Source: Batkoa obscura | Taxonomy: Eukaryota; Entomophthoromycota; Entomophthoromycetes; Entomophthorales; Batkoaceae | Direction of reading: 5' to 3' | DNA: 64,000 bases | NCBI GenBank assembly: GCA_030770535.1 | Contig: JASVEC010000036.1 | Location: 248,001-312,000, forward strand | In this document: in pieces, positions 33,340 to 45,502 of the stretch | How the letters are laid out: every line of letters begins with the position of its first letter | How positions within the stretch are numbered: the stretch's first letter is position 1 | Notes under the pieces: model-generated | Database searches by the model: none | Told to the model about the DNA's origin: nothing | What the model saw: only the letters and a program-made list of their open reading frames with translations | Position numbers and translations under genes: made by a program

Positions 33340-34190
33340 CTAAGCTAAAGATTGAGCACCAGCCATAACTCCAGTGCCACCTAAAAGGGAAGAGGTAACT
33401 CTTTCTTGATGTTTAAAACCAGCAACAACTAGATGTACATAATAAATGATTAGCATGTATAAAAAATTAAACATAAACACTTACAGTAGCAAGCTGAGGT
33501 AGCTAAGAGAGTAATACCAGGTAAAATAAGGGAGGTATTATCTTGTAAGGTGGATAAAAAGATAACGATAGAGAAACTAAATAGAAATTCAAAAATCTCG
33601 TTTTAAATAAATAACAAAAATTTACGCTAAATATAAAGCTCCACGGAAGTAATGATTTTCAAAATAATCTACGAAAGTTTGACTAGAAAATAGTTAATAA
33701 ACATAAAACAAATCTTTGGTTTAAACCTACATCTTTGGTCCTCCTGGAATAACCTATATATTTGATACTTAATATTGATATCATTTTCCATGTAACTATA
33801 AGCTTACCTTAACAAACAATGGGATTTCTAATAACAAAATGATTCCTGAGAATATGCTAAAAACAATTAAAATTTTATAGCTTAAAACCGAAGTACTAAT
33901 TACAAAGATAATATCGAGAAAATGACGACAGAAAGGAAGGACACGATACCAAGGATGATCAGTACTATTTGATAATTAATTTAATGCTTTTTATTATTTT
34001 TGATGTGAGATTTACATATTGAACTAAGAAGTCCAGTCCTAGATTAAATCAATGTTAATATAAATTACATAAAGGATCATCGTTAATATTATTATATATT
34101 GTGAGACATATATCGAACTTATTATTATGCTTACCATTGCCCATAAAGTGTAAACTGTCCTGATTGAAATTCAGATTTAATATCTACCAT
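33340..34190 (-). CDS. TVP18: Golgi membrane protein Tvp18
   Basis: Eight small exons (34190-34135, 34038-34016, 33964-33904, 33856-33808, 33753-33731, 33682-33626, 33576-33485, 33428-33340) close in frame to 149 residues. N-terminus SEFQSGQFTLYGQWTGLLSS, then four hydrophobic segments: LIILGIVSFLSVVIFSI, FSGIILLLEIPLFVK, the loop FVDYFENHYFRGALYLA, FSIVIFLSTLQDNTS and ITLLATSACYFVAGFKHQE. YGxW near the start, LLxEIPxxxK and the C-terminal FKHQE match Tvp18, a conserved tetraspan protein of late Golgi (Tlg2) vesicles. Exons are as short as 23 nt, so the gene is invisible to a search for long frames. It is tail-to-tail with the TMEM184-like gene (167 bp apart). Confidence 0.87.
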
Positions 34191-35533
34191 TTTTTATTAA
34201 AAGTATTAAAGTTTAACTCTAATAAAAGCCAATTTATTTGCTTTTAACTTGTTCTTAACTTTCCATGCAAGTTATTACACTCTAATGTGTAACTTTCGAA
34301 GTAATGATTTCCTCAATTTCATTGGTAGTCACCATGATTTTTTATGTTTTTGGATGAAATCAAGGTTAGCCTCATGTTCTAAATAGAACTATTTTAAAAA
34401 AATTACCGTTAGCGTTTATTGTTCAGTAAGTAACATTTTTTCATTTTAATTCTTATTATTTCAATTTAAAGTTTAGCTTTTGAACAATAAAGACTTGGAA
34501 TTCTAGAATTTAAAAATAAATGATATTAATTTACTTTTATTAGTTCTTAAGACTACTCTTGGCAATAGAAAACTAATCTCGAAATTTACGAGTACTGCGA
34601 CCATTGCATTACTTTTGAATTTATTTAAATATTATTCCATTAAACCAAATTACTGCATTTCTCTAAAGCGCTAACAACTGTTTTTTAACTTTCCCTTTAG
34701 TTTAAATTAGGGCAGGATTTTCATTCTAAGTCAATGGTTTACATTCCCTTTAAATAGAGTTAAAATAGCTTACATAAAAGAAGCAAGGCATATTCCAAAT
34801 TACAAAGAGAAAAAAGTCAAAAACAATAGTGATAACAAAATCATTTTTAAATAGAATTTGATATACCATCTTAAATTAAAGAACGTTTAAAGTACCTATC
34901 TTTCTATATTGACTTCGGCTACCTTTATTGATTAAATTTGCTTTATAGAAATTGATTTTACTCAAAGCAGTTATTTAGACGAAAATTCTCTAATGGTTGA
35001 TTTTATAAAATTAAACAAAGCTATAATCAGGATATTATAAGTGAAAACTATATTAAACAGACTTTAAACCTTATAAAGTTAAAATTTAACTTTAACAGGC
35101 GTCTGATACTATGTCAATAGGATTTAATTCAAGTTACTACTTAGTGCTTTTACTGAGGATTTGGATTTGTTTGAATCTACTATATAAAGACGCAGCTATT
35201 TTGGTTATAGCGTTCCATTTTATGTGGGTGTTTTTTTGCTTCATCACTTCCTCTATTTCTTAAGTGCTATTTGAATGGAAAAATTGTTAGTAAAATTCTT
35301 AAACATAAAAACACATCTCAATATAGAGACAGATTTTAAAAAGAATTTCGTTAGATGAAATCTATCATAAAATGATAATAGTAGTGATTTTTGTGTAAAG
35401 GCTAGCTACTATTTTAGATTTGAGTAAGAATATATGATCTAGGTTACACCAATAAAATCTACCAATTTTATTTAAAAAATTCAAAAAATAACTTTTTTTA
35501 TTTTTATTTCTCAATAATTAAACCTATTCAAAA
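34191..35533. other. Intergenic with one MITE
   Basis: 1.3 kb of AT-rich DNA between two divergent genes. MITE copy 8 is the only feature recognised. Confidence 0.5.
35221..35324 (+). mobile_element. MITE family A, copy 8
   Basis: 104 bp, forward; TATGTGGGTGTTTTTTTGC at the left, AAAACACATCTCAATA at the right. Moderately decayed. Confidence 0.8.
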
Positions 35534-36047
35534 ATGAAAAAGAAAGCAACTAAATATGTAGAGAGAGTAACTATAGTAATATTAGCTAATAAATTAAAAC
35601 TAAAAGATTTGATTATTCAAGGAAGATATGCTTAAAATCATGGGTGGGATTATTGAAAAACAAAATGAAGCAATAAATAACAAGAAGCTAAAAGAAGTAA
35701 TAGTAATTTGTATAACAAAATGATATGGAATCTAATTTGTTTAGAGCTCAAAACAACAATATTTAAAAGAGAAAGAGGAGCAAAAGGAGATTCGAAAAAG
35801 TGAAAGGAACAAGAAGTTGGAAGAAATGAAGAAAAAGTTGATAGCTAAAAATAAAACTAAAAATAATACAAAAAGTGTCACTGAAAATAAGGATACTACT
35901 ATAAATAAAAACAGCATTACAAATAATAGCGATTCTTCAAATATTACTACTACCAACAAGAATGCAAAAAAGGTAAATCAATAAGATTGATAATAATAAT
36001 AAAACTTTAATTTTAAATAGATAAAGAAGAAGGTACGCTTTGAATAA
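35534..36047 (+). CDS. Small lysine-rich protein, unknown (possibly nucleolar)
   Basis: Four exons (35534-35566, 35622-35696, 35745-35972, 36021-36047) close in frame to 120 residues. It begins MKKKATKYVER, continues EDMLKIMGGIIEKQNEAINN and QQYLKEKEEQKEIRKSERNK, then an Asn/Thr/Ser-rich part, and ends IKKKVRFE. The KEKEEQKEIRKSERNKK block is a single charged helix, and the C-terminal KKVRFE motif recurs at the ends of several small ribosome-biogenesis proteins. That role is inference; I do not recognise the exact family. The open frame on the opposite strand at 35741-35959 is a shadow of exon 3. Confidence 0.6.
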
Positions 36048-36157
36048 ATTTACCCTAAAAACATAGAATAAACTAAATAAAGTTATAATTTTTTAATGTT
36101 CATGATTATTGTTATTCTAAAATAAATAAATAAATAAATAAATTCTAAATAGTAATT

Positions 36158-36675
36158 TTAAACTACCATAATCTTCAAAAACTCGTTGTAATTAATAACC
36201 GAATCCCCGTCCAAATCCACTTCTCTAATAAGTTCCAAAACACTCTGCTCCAGTTGATCCTCTTTAACTCCCTGTATTAGTTCACTATTCAATGCTACTA
36301 GCACCATTCCTAGCTGCCCAGCATCAATAAATCCACTTTCCCCATTTTCTAGTAATTTAAATAGATTAAAATTATCATCACTTTCTTCTTTTTTTTCGAA
36401 TAAATTGTAAAATAGCAAGATAAACTCTTCTTTATCCAGTTTCCCTCGATTATCAATGTCGCCTAAAGCTATCATCTTTTCAATCTCTTCAGAGCTTATG
36501 GAGGCACCCGTTTGTTCAAGCGTTAGACTTAGATCTGAGGCTGATATATAGCCATCATTATCTTGATCATATTGCTGAAATAGCTCTTCTAAAGTTAAGA
36601 TTGTTGCCGAGGATATATTTGGTATCTGTAGTTTAATTAGTATTTAAATTGTATTATGTTGATTTTATTTACCAT
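36158..36675 (-). CDS. Highly divergent calmodulin-like protein
   Basis: 156 residues, exons 36675-36673 (ATG only) and 36625-36158; the intron directly after ATG is in the same place as in the two calmodulin genes at 13.9 and 15.1 kb. EF-hand 1 is DQDNDGYISASD; loop 2 (DIDNRGKLDKEE) keeps Asp 1, Asp 3 and Glu 12; loop 3 (ENGESGFIDAGQ) is degenerate; loop 4 (DLDGDSVINYNE) keeps most ligands but has Ser where Gly is expected at position 6. Inserts (KKEESDDNF, ELIQGVKEDQLEQS) lengthen the linker and the last pair. It may be a myosin light chain, centrin-like or calmodulin-like regulator. Open frame intact. Confidence 0.8.
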
Positions 36676-36886
36676 AGTTATTAAATTTAATATTGAATAA
36701 ATGATTAAAAACAAAGTAAATAGTAAACAAGAGTTAAATCTAAGCCAATTAAATGCAGTGAATTCATAGCAACAGAACTGGAGCTGTAAGAACAAATTTA
36801 AAATAAAAAAGGCAAAGTTAAAATGGTTATTAATTTATTACTATAAAATGAGTAAGATTATATAATTAAAAAGAAAGATAAAATTA

Positions 36887-38346
36887 TTAAAGCTTTTGGA
36901 TTTGCTTTAATAAAAATGCCTTCTCGTCATGGAATTGTTGGTCATCTAAATTAATGTGTCAATATAAGTTGATTAACATATAATAAGTATTAAGTTTACC
37001 ATTACGATCGTTATGAAAATTGCTCAAGAAAGTTTCCAATTTATCTTTATTTTTGGTCAATATATCTAAAACTGGTTTGCTTTTATTAGGATTGGCAACA
37101 AACACCTATTATATTACATTAATATTATTTTTGTTATATAATGTTAATAGTTTACTTTAAATACATGAAATGCTTCGAATTGAATGTTGCGACTTTTATC
37201 CCTTAATAAATTCATCATTAATTTGAGTGTATCCCCAACGGAAATATAGCGGGTCATAATCGTAAAATTAGAACGTTCTAATAAAATTTCATTTAGCAGC
37301 TAAAAATATCAATTATTAATTATTTGTATTAATAAATAAAATAAGTTACCTTTAAGGACTGTCTTTTGGTAACGTAATTTGGTGAATTAAGTAACTTTTG
37401 ATATTCTTCAAAAAACTATAAATAAAGCACATTAGTCAACTAATCAACTTAACAAATAATAATTTACTTTATCATAGTTAGCTTCTAAAAACTGAGATAC
37501 TAGTTTTTTATGACGAGTTAAAATTTCCTAATAATATTATTAAAAGATGTCCTTTATCATAATCAGTCGAATTATTCTTACTCTAAATGAGGCAAAAGCA
37601 TCAGAGGCAATATCAAAGGTACCTGTTTCGACATAATTAAAAAAATCAAAGAAAGCTTCTGAGTTTAGTATGATTTGTGCTAATGGTTCATAACGAAAGC
37701 ATTCCCTTAATACCATTCCGCAGTTTAATGCTATTTCTGCTGTCTCATACCTATTAAATATACATTAATGATTGTCAATAATGTGTTTCGTCAAAACCTA
37801 AATACCTACCCTTTTAATAATAAGAATAAAATCTTTTCTCTATTAGCTAAATATTCAACAGTTGGTAATCTAGATCCGATCTTTCTTCTTAGCAAGTTAT
37901 TAAATATTTGTGCTACATCTTTACGAGTCTACATGATTTAGATATACTATATATTTTATGCTTCTCTATAAACTTACTTCAAACTCAAGACGAGAAATGT
38001 TGTTAATCAAAATAGATAATAAATCATTGTTATAGATTTCTTGAGATAATTGGGCTACTAGTTCCATTGATGGTTCGTTATCTTTTAATTCAAATTAGTC
38101 TTCTTTAAATCTTTATTCAATTGTTTAGTTACCTCCATCCCCAAATAATATTACCTTCATTGAAGATAAACATTTTGCTACTTCTTCTTTTGCCTATTTA
38201 AAATAAAAATAAATAAAGGATAACATTAATGTGATATATAACAATACTTTTCTTTTATCACCATGCTCTAACTTAGGGATAGTTTCTCTAACCACTTTAA
38301 CGAGTTCAGCAGGGGATTTGTTCTTTGATTTAAATAAAAAATTCAT
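36887..38346 (-). CDS. HYM1: Mo25/Hym1-like scaffold of the Ndr kinase (RAM) network
   Basis: Multi-exon gene with at least eight short exons. The start [17 protein letters not shown] matches the Mo25 family start. Further exons read [17 protein letters not shown] and [18 protein letters not shown]-type armadillo repeats follow: ILREC-like [117 protein letters not shown] and FLLKQIQKL at the end. Nearly every block matches human MO25/CAB39. It is a pseudokinase/kinase adaptor (STRAD-LKB1 in animals, Kic1-Cbk1 in yeast) acting in cell polarity and septation. The frame stays open for 62 codons upstream to an ATG at 38532; this basic extension is possible but not part of the family. Exact boundaries of all inner exons were not verified. 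Confidence 0.88.
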
Positions 38347-39030
38347 TGAATTGAACTTAATTGATAGAGAAGTAGAAATTCTTTTAAATAATTTTGGCTT
38401 GGATTTTTGATCCAAGTGGGGCTCTGGTATTTCTTCAATTTTATTAAGTTGTTTTTGAGTCAATTTAAACTTTGCTGTTACCCTTTTTTTACTTTTTAGT
38501 TCCGTTACTTTTCTAAAATATTTTTGTGCCAATCATTTACTGGCTTTTTTTGATTTCATTCGCTTAGATCTGGTTACTTTGCTGTTCAAATCAATTTATT
38601 GGCTTACACGGTTTCTCTTGAGGATTATGTTAATAGATGTCATTATGAAGTTAACTCTAATAAATTCTTCTTAATTTGGGGATCTTATTCTTATTATTTT
38701 ATTTGTTTAAATTAATTAAATCGTAATTTGTACATATAATTTAAGTTGATAATGTTGTTCAAACATTTTTCTGTTTTATGTGTTAAGTTACTTACCTTTT
38801 AGATAGTTATAACTATAATCGTTAAATAATACTTTAAGGTATTTATACTTCGAAATAAATGCATTTTTATTTAACCCCTGCTATAAGTATTTTATTGTAA
38901 TATTTAGCATACTGAATAAATCAATTTTTAAGCCTCATTAAAGCTATTTTTAATATTAAAATTTGCGTAAATTAAAAAAATGGAATAAATTTAATTAAAA
39001 ATTGCATCTGCATGGTAAACTTAACTTTAA
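38347..39030. other. Intergenic / possible Mo25 leader
   Basis: Apart from the in-frame extension to 38532 nothing is recognised. Confidence 0.4.
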
Positions 39031-39593
39031 TCAAAGCTTTGGTTGTACCTGTCCACTCTTAATATACGACATTGTTTTCTCCACACCTCCAAGTTCAAGG
39101 AATAAAGCTTCAAGTTGCTGAGCCAAATTAAAGTCTCCTACGATTTTAACTCTACCAGACATAATACCTTGAATACCGCTGATTCCGCCTGCTACAAAAT
39201 TCACTAAATCTTTATCTTCTAATTCTATTATGACGATGGCTGTTTTCTGCTGATTAGAAGTCGTGTTAATTGTTGAGCGAACATCAGTTATTATTGGAGC
39301 TTCATTATTTCCTTTATGAGTTTGATTAGAATTATTGTTGATAGGTAAGACTTTAAAATTTACCTTGAAAATACATATACCTAAAAATTCAACAAAAGAT
39401 AGTTGAACATTAAAGTGCACTAAATAAACAGAAAACAAATTTACCAATCTTTCTCATACTTTCCTTTGTTAAAAACTGAAATAATGAACAAACCCCTTAT
39501 CTTGTTAAATTTGCTTGGATCCTCCTGTTTCTTTAGCTCTTGTTTTAATTGCTGGAATAGAATGTCCGCTTTTAGGTCTTTTTTTATTTGCAT
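39031..39593 (-). CDS. SCP2 sterol-binding domain protein
   Basis: Three exons, 39593-39445, a 17-nt micro-exon 39380-39364, and 39311-39031, close in frame to 148 residues. The whole chain is one SCP2 fold: ADILFQQLKQELKKQED, KIRGLFIISVFNKGKYEKDW, the micro-exon YMYFQG, then QKTAIVIIELEDKDLVNFVA, GGISGIQGIMSGRVKIVGDF and NLAQQLEALFLELGGVEK. SCP2 domains bind fatty acyl-CoA or sterols. There is no thiolase or dehydrogenase partner domain. The C-terminal tripeptide is PKL rather than a canonical SKL; it resembles a PTS1-like signal only loosely, so peroxisomal location is uncertain. The micro-exon is required: no other pair of splice sites keeps the frame. Confidence 0.82.
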
Positions 39594-39911
39594 CTGCTAT
39601 ATAAGAAAATGATGGTATTGGAAAATATTCAATCAAATATTCAAAAATATAATTTGAAAAGTTGAAGCTTTTGTTTTTAAATGCTAATACTAAATGCTAA
39701 ACCTATCTTTGACTTTTTGTAACATCAGCCTGATTTTTAAACCTAGCCAATCAGTGAAGATGCTAAATATTCAACCCCTCTGTCTTCATGTTTTATTGGC
39801 TAGATAAAATAGTGACTGTTTTTAGTAATTATAATTAATGGAGAACTAAGAAATAACACACTACTAATATTGTAGAACAAGATTATAGTTATTGTTCAAT
39901 TCAAATATTTA

Positions 39912-41627
39912 TTAAACATCAAACCATTGGAAGGAGCTTAAAAGCAAAGTGGAGTTAGGTAATTTACCAGTGGAGGGTAGCAGTAAAGTAATGGTTTGAT
40001 TTGCCTGGTCAATATCTGTACTAAATAAGAAGAGTTAAGTACTCTATAAACTAAACAGTGATATAGTAGCTTACATATAAACAAAACCATGAATATTTGA
40101 AGTAATTATGTCATCTTCTTGATCTGAATTAGTACTACAGACAGCTAATATAGAATGTAATAAATATTCTCCAAGCTCCATTTTAGTTAACTTGGTTTCA
40201 CTTAATTTACGATCCATACCGACGGGCAATGCTGATGTTGGGGCCATTTTACCTAAAATAATATTAATGTTTGTTAAGTATGAAATAGTATGCTTTTACT
40301 TTCTCCTACTTTAAAAATGTTAATATCATTAAATTTAATAACATTAGGAGAAGGAGTAAGCTCATTATTGACAGTTCCATAAAAGTATTCTCTTATTTTA
40401 TTAGACTGTAATTCTTTCATTGTTTCTGGGTCTCGCGTTACCACCTAATATAATGATATATATATTAATTGTTAAATTATAGCAATTATACTATTACTCC
40501 CCCTGATTTTGCTAATCTTAGTACAGTTATGTCTTTATTATCTTGGTTGGCCCGCACCATATCGCTATATAATCTCTCATGCCCGACGACAATCACCACA
40601 TTAACTATAAGAAAATGTATAAAATGTTATGTTATATATAATTACAATATACCTACCGTTAAAAGTTTTTATAGCATTCAAATGCAGCTCAAATGCTTTT
40701 TCATCTACTAAACCAATAGTATCAATGATACATCCAGATACTTTATTGTCTAAATTCTTTTTCATTCTTTTATCAATCATTTGGCCCAATTGATTTACTA
40801 ATCTCTGATACAAGCTACTATTTTCACTTGGATTATGATACCCATAAAAATAACTTAATGGCTGAATTGGCTTATCCTCTGCTTGAGAAATGGAAACCAG
40901 GTTTGAAAACCCTTCTTCTACACTTAATACATAATCTAAGCTCACCGCCCCTATACTTCCTGGTATCGTTATGGTGCCCTAGTAATATATGTTATTTTAT
41001 GTAATAACTATAAGTATAATAGAGTACATTCATAGTATCTAAATCAATAAATAAAGGCCTTCTCTTTTGTCTCAAAGAATAGTTCAATAATATTTTACAA
41101 ATTGAGGTTTTTCCACTGTCTTTTGGACCTAAAATTAATACCTAATAAAATTAACATCTTCATTTTCATTGCTAATTTCTATTACCCTTGGTCCGAATTC
41201 TTTATTCTGTTCACTTTTGTTTCTTAAATTTTCTAGTGCCAAATGTAAATTTAAATAAGTTGGCATTGGTGTTTCATCTACCGCGTAACCTACTTTACAT
41301 TCCCCTTCAGAGTAAAAATAAAAAGTTAAAGAAATAATATCAAATAATAAGTTTTATTTTTAATTTTGTAATAAAAAAAGGATATAATTAATTCACATCC
41401 ATGCCAGGTAAACAAAGCAATCTTAGTATTGGTGAACTCATACCATATGTTCTTTACCAACTCAGTTCCAAACACTTCAGCTGTACCTACTTCTAACTGG
41501 AGAAATATGGTTGAATATTAGTTATGGTGATTGTTTAATGCTTTACTTTTAGTTTGAATGCTTGCTTTTTATCCACTTCTAGTCTTAATTCTTGCTCTGA
41601 CGTTAAAGTCCACTTTTTCTCTTCCAT
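39912..41627 (-). CDS. CLP1: Clp1, mRNA cleavage/polyadenylation factor (RNA 5'-kinase fold)
   Basis: Multi-exon gene from [20 protein letters not shown] at 41627 to FQWFDV at 39912. Signatures: N-terminal [10 protein letters not shown]-loop [20 protein letters not shown] (Walker A GPKDSGKT), [77 protein letters not shown], and the C-terminal [18 protein letters not shown]. This is the Clp1 arrangement (N domain, kinase core, C domain) of cleavage factor IA; fungal Clp1 binds ATP but usually has no kinase activity. The gene lies head-away from the mucin-like gene and 320 bp from the SCP2 gene start. Seven or so introns, mostly 45-60 nt; each was not checked to the base. Confidence 0.9.
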
Positions 41628-42004
41628 TGTTTTTTAAAGGTGCTTTTGAATGAATTAAAAAGAAAAAGATTTTAAAATTTTGAGTTACAAATGTTATTGT
41701 ATTTATCATTTTGCATATTTTGACTTGATTTGATGACTTAATTCTTATTTTTTATTGGTCACTCGAGATTTAGATTTTTTTTATCAATAATAGCCAAATT
41801 ATAACTATAAGCAAAATTTAATACTCATAAAAGAAATGATAAGGGTTAAAATAATAACAATTATATAGTTTAAAATCTATAGTGATTAAAGCTTTAAGCC
41901 AAGCCATTAAAAATATATTTCTGTTTAAAAAACTTTTTTAATAAAATTTTAAATTAGCTAAAGATTAAAGTATAAAAAATATTAGTTGAATAGAATAAAA
42001 GCTC

Positions 42005-42897
42005 CTAAGGCTCATTAAGATGTTTTAAAAACACAGCTTCGGATTCATGGGTTCTTAATTTGGGCAATGAAGCTGAAGAAGTCGGTTGACGCATAGTTGT
42101 CATTAAATTGGAGACTGAATTAGCTCCAGATTCGAATGGTTTCATACGTCTCTTAAGCTTCGTTTTCTTAAGGTATAAAAAGATTGCTACTACAATGGCT
42201 ATAAATGCAATGCCTCCAATGACTCCTCCTACAATTGCTCCTACATTGGTAGAGGAAGGAGAATCATCACTTGAACTACTTTTACTACTATCCTTTTTGT
42301 CATTATTATTATTTGCTGGATTTGAAGTACTAGATGGTATAAATGTTTTTGCTATTGTTGTTGATACAATTTGCGTGGTTCCGTTTTCTACTTTTTGAGA
42401 GGTAGATACTTCAATTGAAGTAGCTAAGAGATGAATTAGTTAATTTTGTTATCAAATAGTTATTCAAACTTACAAGGTATAGCTGACTCTTTAACTTCAG
42501 TTGGGCTAGCAGTAGGTGTAGGGTTTATAGTTGGGTTTGACTCATTTTGAGTTGGAGTTGGTTCTGAAATTGGAGTCGATGGGTTTGGTGGATTTGAGGT
42601 TTCTGGTGGTGGATTTGATGTCTGTGGTGGAGGTGGTGGAGCAATAATGCTAGGAGTTTGCGAAGATGGAGCAGGCGTAGGTTCCGAAGATGGAACAGGA
42701 TGAACGCTAGATGTTTCTGCAGGAGGTGGAGGTGGGACTGAGGACGTTTCTGCTGGTGGGGGAGGGACAGAAGTTGAAGTTGGAGCTGGAGCTGTAGATT
42801 CAGGATTGGAAGAAGCCGGTTCTTGTCCTTGAATCCAATTCAAAATAAGTAGTAATAAGAAAACTTTAATCCAATAATTTGAATTGAATAAAACCAT
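42005..42897 (-). CDS. Single-pass membrane protein with Pro/Ser/Thr-rich ectodomain (wall-sensor-like)
   Basis: Two exons (42897-42474 and 42423-42005) give 280 residues. Signal peptide MVLFNSNYWIKVFLLLLIL ending NWIQG. The ectodomain (about residues 25-190) is rich in Pro, Ser, Thr and Glu with repeated units such as VPPPPAETSS and SNPPPETSNPP, expected to be heavily O-glycosylated and extended. A single transmembrane helix follows: NVGAIVGGVIGGIAFIAIVV, then KKTKLKRRMKPF as stop-transfer and a 45-residue cytosolic tail. This layout matches fungal Mid2/Wsc-type stress sensors or SKG6-like axial proteins, but no WSC cysteine domain is present and sequence identity cannot be claimed. Confidence 0.75.
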
Positions 42898-44560
42898 TTT
42901 GAAAGGCTGATATTAATAATAAAGTATAGTATTAATAGTATTAATTAAAGTAATAGAAACAACTCAGAAAAAATCAAGGATTATAAAATAATAGTTTTGA
43001 TCTTTTGGTAGCTATTCTAAATCCAGCTTTTGTGGATATTAATGAACAGTCCCCACTAGTAATTGGTCTCATTTGGAATAATAAGGATTTATAATTTTAA
43101 TCTCATTGGGGAATATTTGTGGTTGGCCAATCAATTTAATTATACTGATTTTAACTTTTTACAAGGAATCGATGGCGATAAGTAAAGTCCCCAGCTTATT
43201 TTGTTCGCTTAATCAATTAACTTAAAAGTATAATTGATTGCCTTTCAATTAAAAATAACTTTATGATGAGTTCTTATTTAAGCTATTGCCATAAAGTCAG
43301 GGGATTATTGCTTTGGAATAAAACAGAAAGTGGTTTAACTTGAAAAATATGATTTTCATTAGTCATGCATGTGTTTATTTACTCTAAATAATATTAATTT
43401 AGGGGACAAATTAATATTATATTCTATATATTAATTAAATGATATTAATAAGTTATTGTTGTTGTTGTTGTAAGAAGTGAAATATTGACATCTTGGGCTG
43501 CTAATTAACTAAATGTTTTTAGTCGCCAATTAATAAAAGTCCATTTTTTCTAGTCTTCTTGAAACAAAACTAACTTAATCATAAAAACTAATATAGTTTA
43601 ATAATAATCATTATCGATTCGTTTTGCAATTAATTAAAGCATCAGCTATAAATATATTACTGTTTTATCAATTAGAGTTATATTTCAAATATAAGCAGTG
43701 CCTTCCTAAAAGTTAATTAGCATGTTATTAGACAAGGTTATAATTAGTCTGTATTTTGACTTATAAAAATATCAAGCAATTTGAGGTATTATATAATATA
43801 GCATCTAAACGTCAATATATCTATTTATATTTTGATTTCAATATACTAAATAGTAAATAATGTTCTTATTAAATATCTCAACAAGAAGACAAAGTTGAAG
43901 TTTACTTATTTAAAAATGTAAGACTAATTATTCTAGTATTTGAATAAAATCTTTAAAAAACTTTAAAAGTTTTATTATTAAAAGCTATAGCCAAAAAACA
44001 CACAAATTTCTGTAATATCATTAATTCATTTCTAATAATCTTGTTCAATAGCCTAATAGTCTATCTTTTATGTGTTCATTTGATAAAGTATGTACTGAGA
44101 ACCTTATGTAAAAAATTTATCATTTAGGGATGTATTTTTGTGTTTAAGAATTTTATTAACAATCTTTCCACTAAAGTAGTGCTTAAAAGATGGAAAAAGT
44201 AATGAAATAAAAAAACATCCCCATTTGCTTTATTTTGAACTTCTCATGAATCTCTGTGTTTATTAAATTATACTAACAAATTTTTACAGTAGCATATCTT
44301 ACATATAAGTATCTTATTTTCTACAGATATTTTCACATATATAATTATTAACATAGCTTTTACAAATATTGCCCTCAATAATAACTTTAGACAATGTTTT
44401 AGGGCAGGGCCTAATAACATTAATTATTATCATTTTAACTATACTTTTATATTTTGAGGCTATGGGATACTTTATAGAACAAGTCATTTGCTTAATCTAA
44501 TAAAAAGGACGTTTTATAAATAAAAGCAAAAACTTTCTTCTTTATTAAATTACAATAACA
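42898..44560. other. Intergenic with one MITE
   Basis: 1.7 kb of AT-rich DNA; a short GTT microsatellite near 43456 and MITE copy 9 are the only features seen. Confidence 0.5.
44124..44224 (-). mobile_element. MITE family A, copy 9
   Basis: 101 bp, reverse: GGGATGTATTTTTGTGTTTA ... AAAAAACATCCCCAT. Core TTTCCACTAAAGTAGTGC. Confidence 0.85.
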
Positions 44561-45260
44561 ATGGATGATGGCTTTAGACTTAAGAACCTTGGAAATGAGA
44601 CAATAAAATGAGTTTTGTATCATCCCTTATATAAAGATGAATTCAATTTGGTTTTATGCTGTAAAAGTGGAATAAAGTAATAGTGTCAATACTATGGGAT
44701 TATATGATTCCAAAGATGAATTACTGCTTTGAAAAGCATATATAACAGTTTTAAAAAATATGGTCATTATATTAAATATTTTTATACTGAACCTTTTTCA
44801 AGGCCACTAATTCCTTTGTCTGTATGGCTAAACAGCACAAAGCTTTATCTACCGTTGGATTATTATTTAAAATATAGAAAATATAGAAAATATCCTTTTG
44901 ACAGGCCCAAGCTATAACAATCTTCTGATTGATGAGACGTATGTGGAAGATTACATTCCTATGCATGGAATTTATATTAAGGAAATGATATATAGTTTAA
45001 AGTATCCGGAAATTGACAATGCAAATAATTACTTTGATGGTTATTTCAAAAGTTATCTTAGAGCAATAATTATACCGTATGTACCACTAATCATCACTTT
45101 ATTAAGGGTCCTAAATACTTTTTTTAAATGGGAAGTGTGTTTTAATTAATTATTTAATAAGTTCAATGATCTGAGGGCACTTAGATTAGATAATATTGGT
45201 TTGAAGTTAGGAGAATCAGGCTACTTATTAAACAAGCGACTTACACAATTAAAGAAGTAA
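44560..45260 (+). pseudogene. Decayed F-box/LRR-like gene 1
   Basis: Two broken frames continue each other: 44729-44917 (SFKKYGHYIKYFYTEPFSRP, LNSTKLYLPLDYYLKY) and 44898-45149 (YIPMHGIYIKEMIYSLKYPE). The segments LNSTKLYLPL and EIDNANNYFDGYFKSYL...PYVP match LNATKLYLPLKDY and EITNLNNYFRISLVPYIP of the relic at 47.1-48.2 kb, so both descend from one family. Upstream remnants (CKSGIK-VIVSILWDYMIP) correspond to the region after an F-box. Stops and frame changes break the reading; no full frame exists. F-box assignment rests on the related copy. Confidence 0.6.
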
Positions 45261-45271
45261 TATATTCAACA

Positions 45272-45372
45272 TATGGGGATGTATTCTTGTGTTTAAGAAT
45301 TTGTTAGCAATTTTTTCACTCAAATGGTGCTTAAAAAATAGAAAAAATAATCAAGTCAAACATCGTTCCATA
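45272..45372 (-). mobile_element. MITE family A, copy 10
   Basis: 101 bp, reverse; left end TATGGGGATGTATTCTTGTG clear, right end decayed (AACATCGTTCCATA). Confidence 0.8.
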
Positions 45373-45396
45373 TTACAATCTTATTAAAGTAAATAT

Positions 45397-45502
45397 AGAT
45401 GAGAGTGTTTTTTCTGACTTCATTATTTTTTCCATTTTTTGAGTGCTATTTAAGCGGAAAGTTTGTTAGTAAAATTCTTAAGCACAAAAATACATCCCCA
45501 TA
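45397..45502 (+). mobile_element. MITE family A, copy 11
   Basis: About 106 bp, forward, only 25 bp from copy 10; left end decayed (GATGAGAGTGTTTTTTCTG), right end AAAAATACATCCCCATA intact. Confidence 0.8.

Noticed and set aside
36121-36145. AAAT microsatellite as a regulatory element
   Set aside because: Simple repeat in AT-rich DNA; nothing more can be supported.
39031-39447. SCP2 frame read as one exon starting at 39447
   Set aside because: That reading includes two introns; the first 40 residues do not fit the fold, whereas the spliced version does.
42108-42398. 96-residue plus-strand frame
   Set aside because: Shadow of the second exon of the mucin-like membrane protein on the minus strand.
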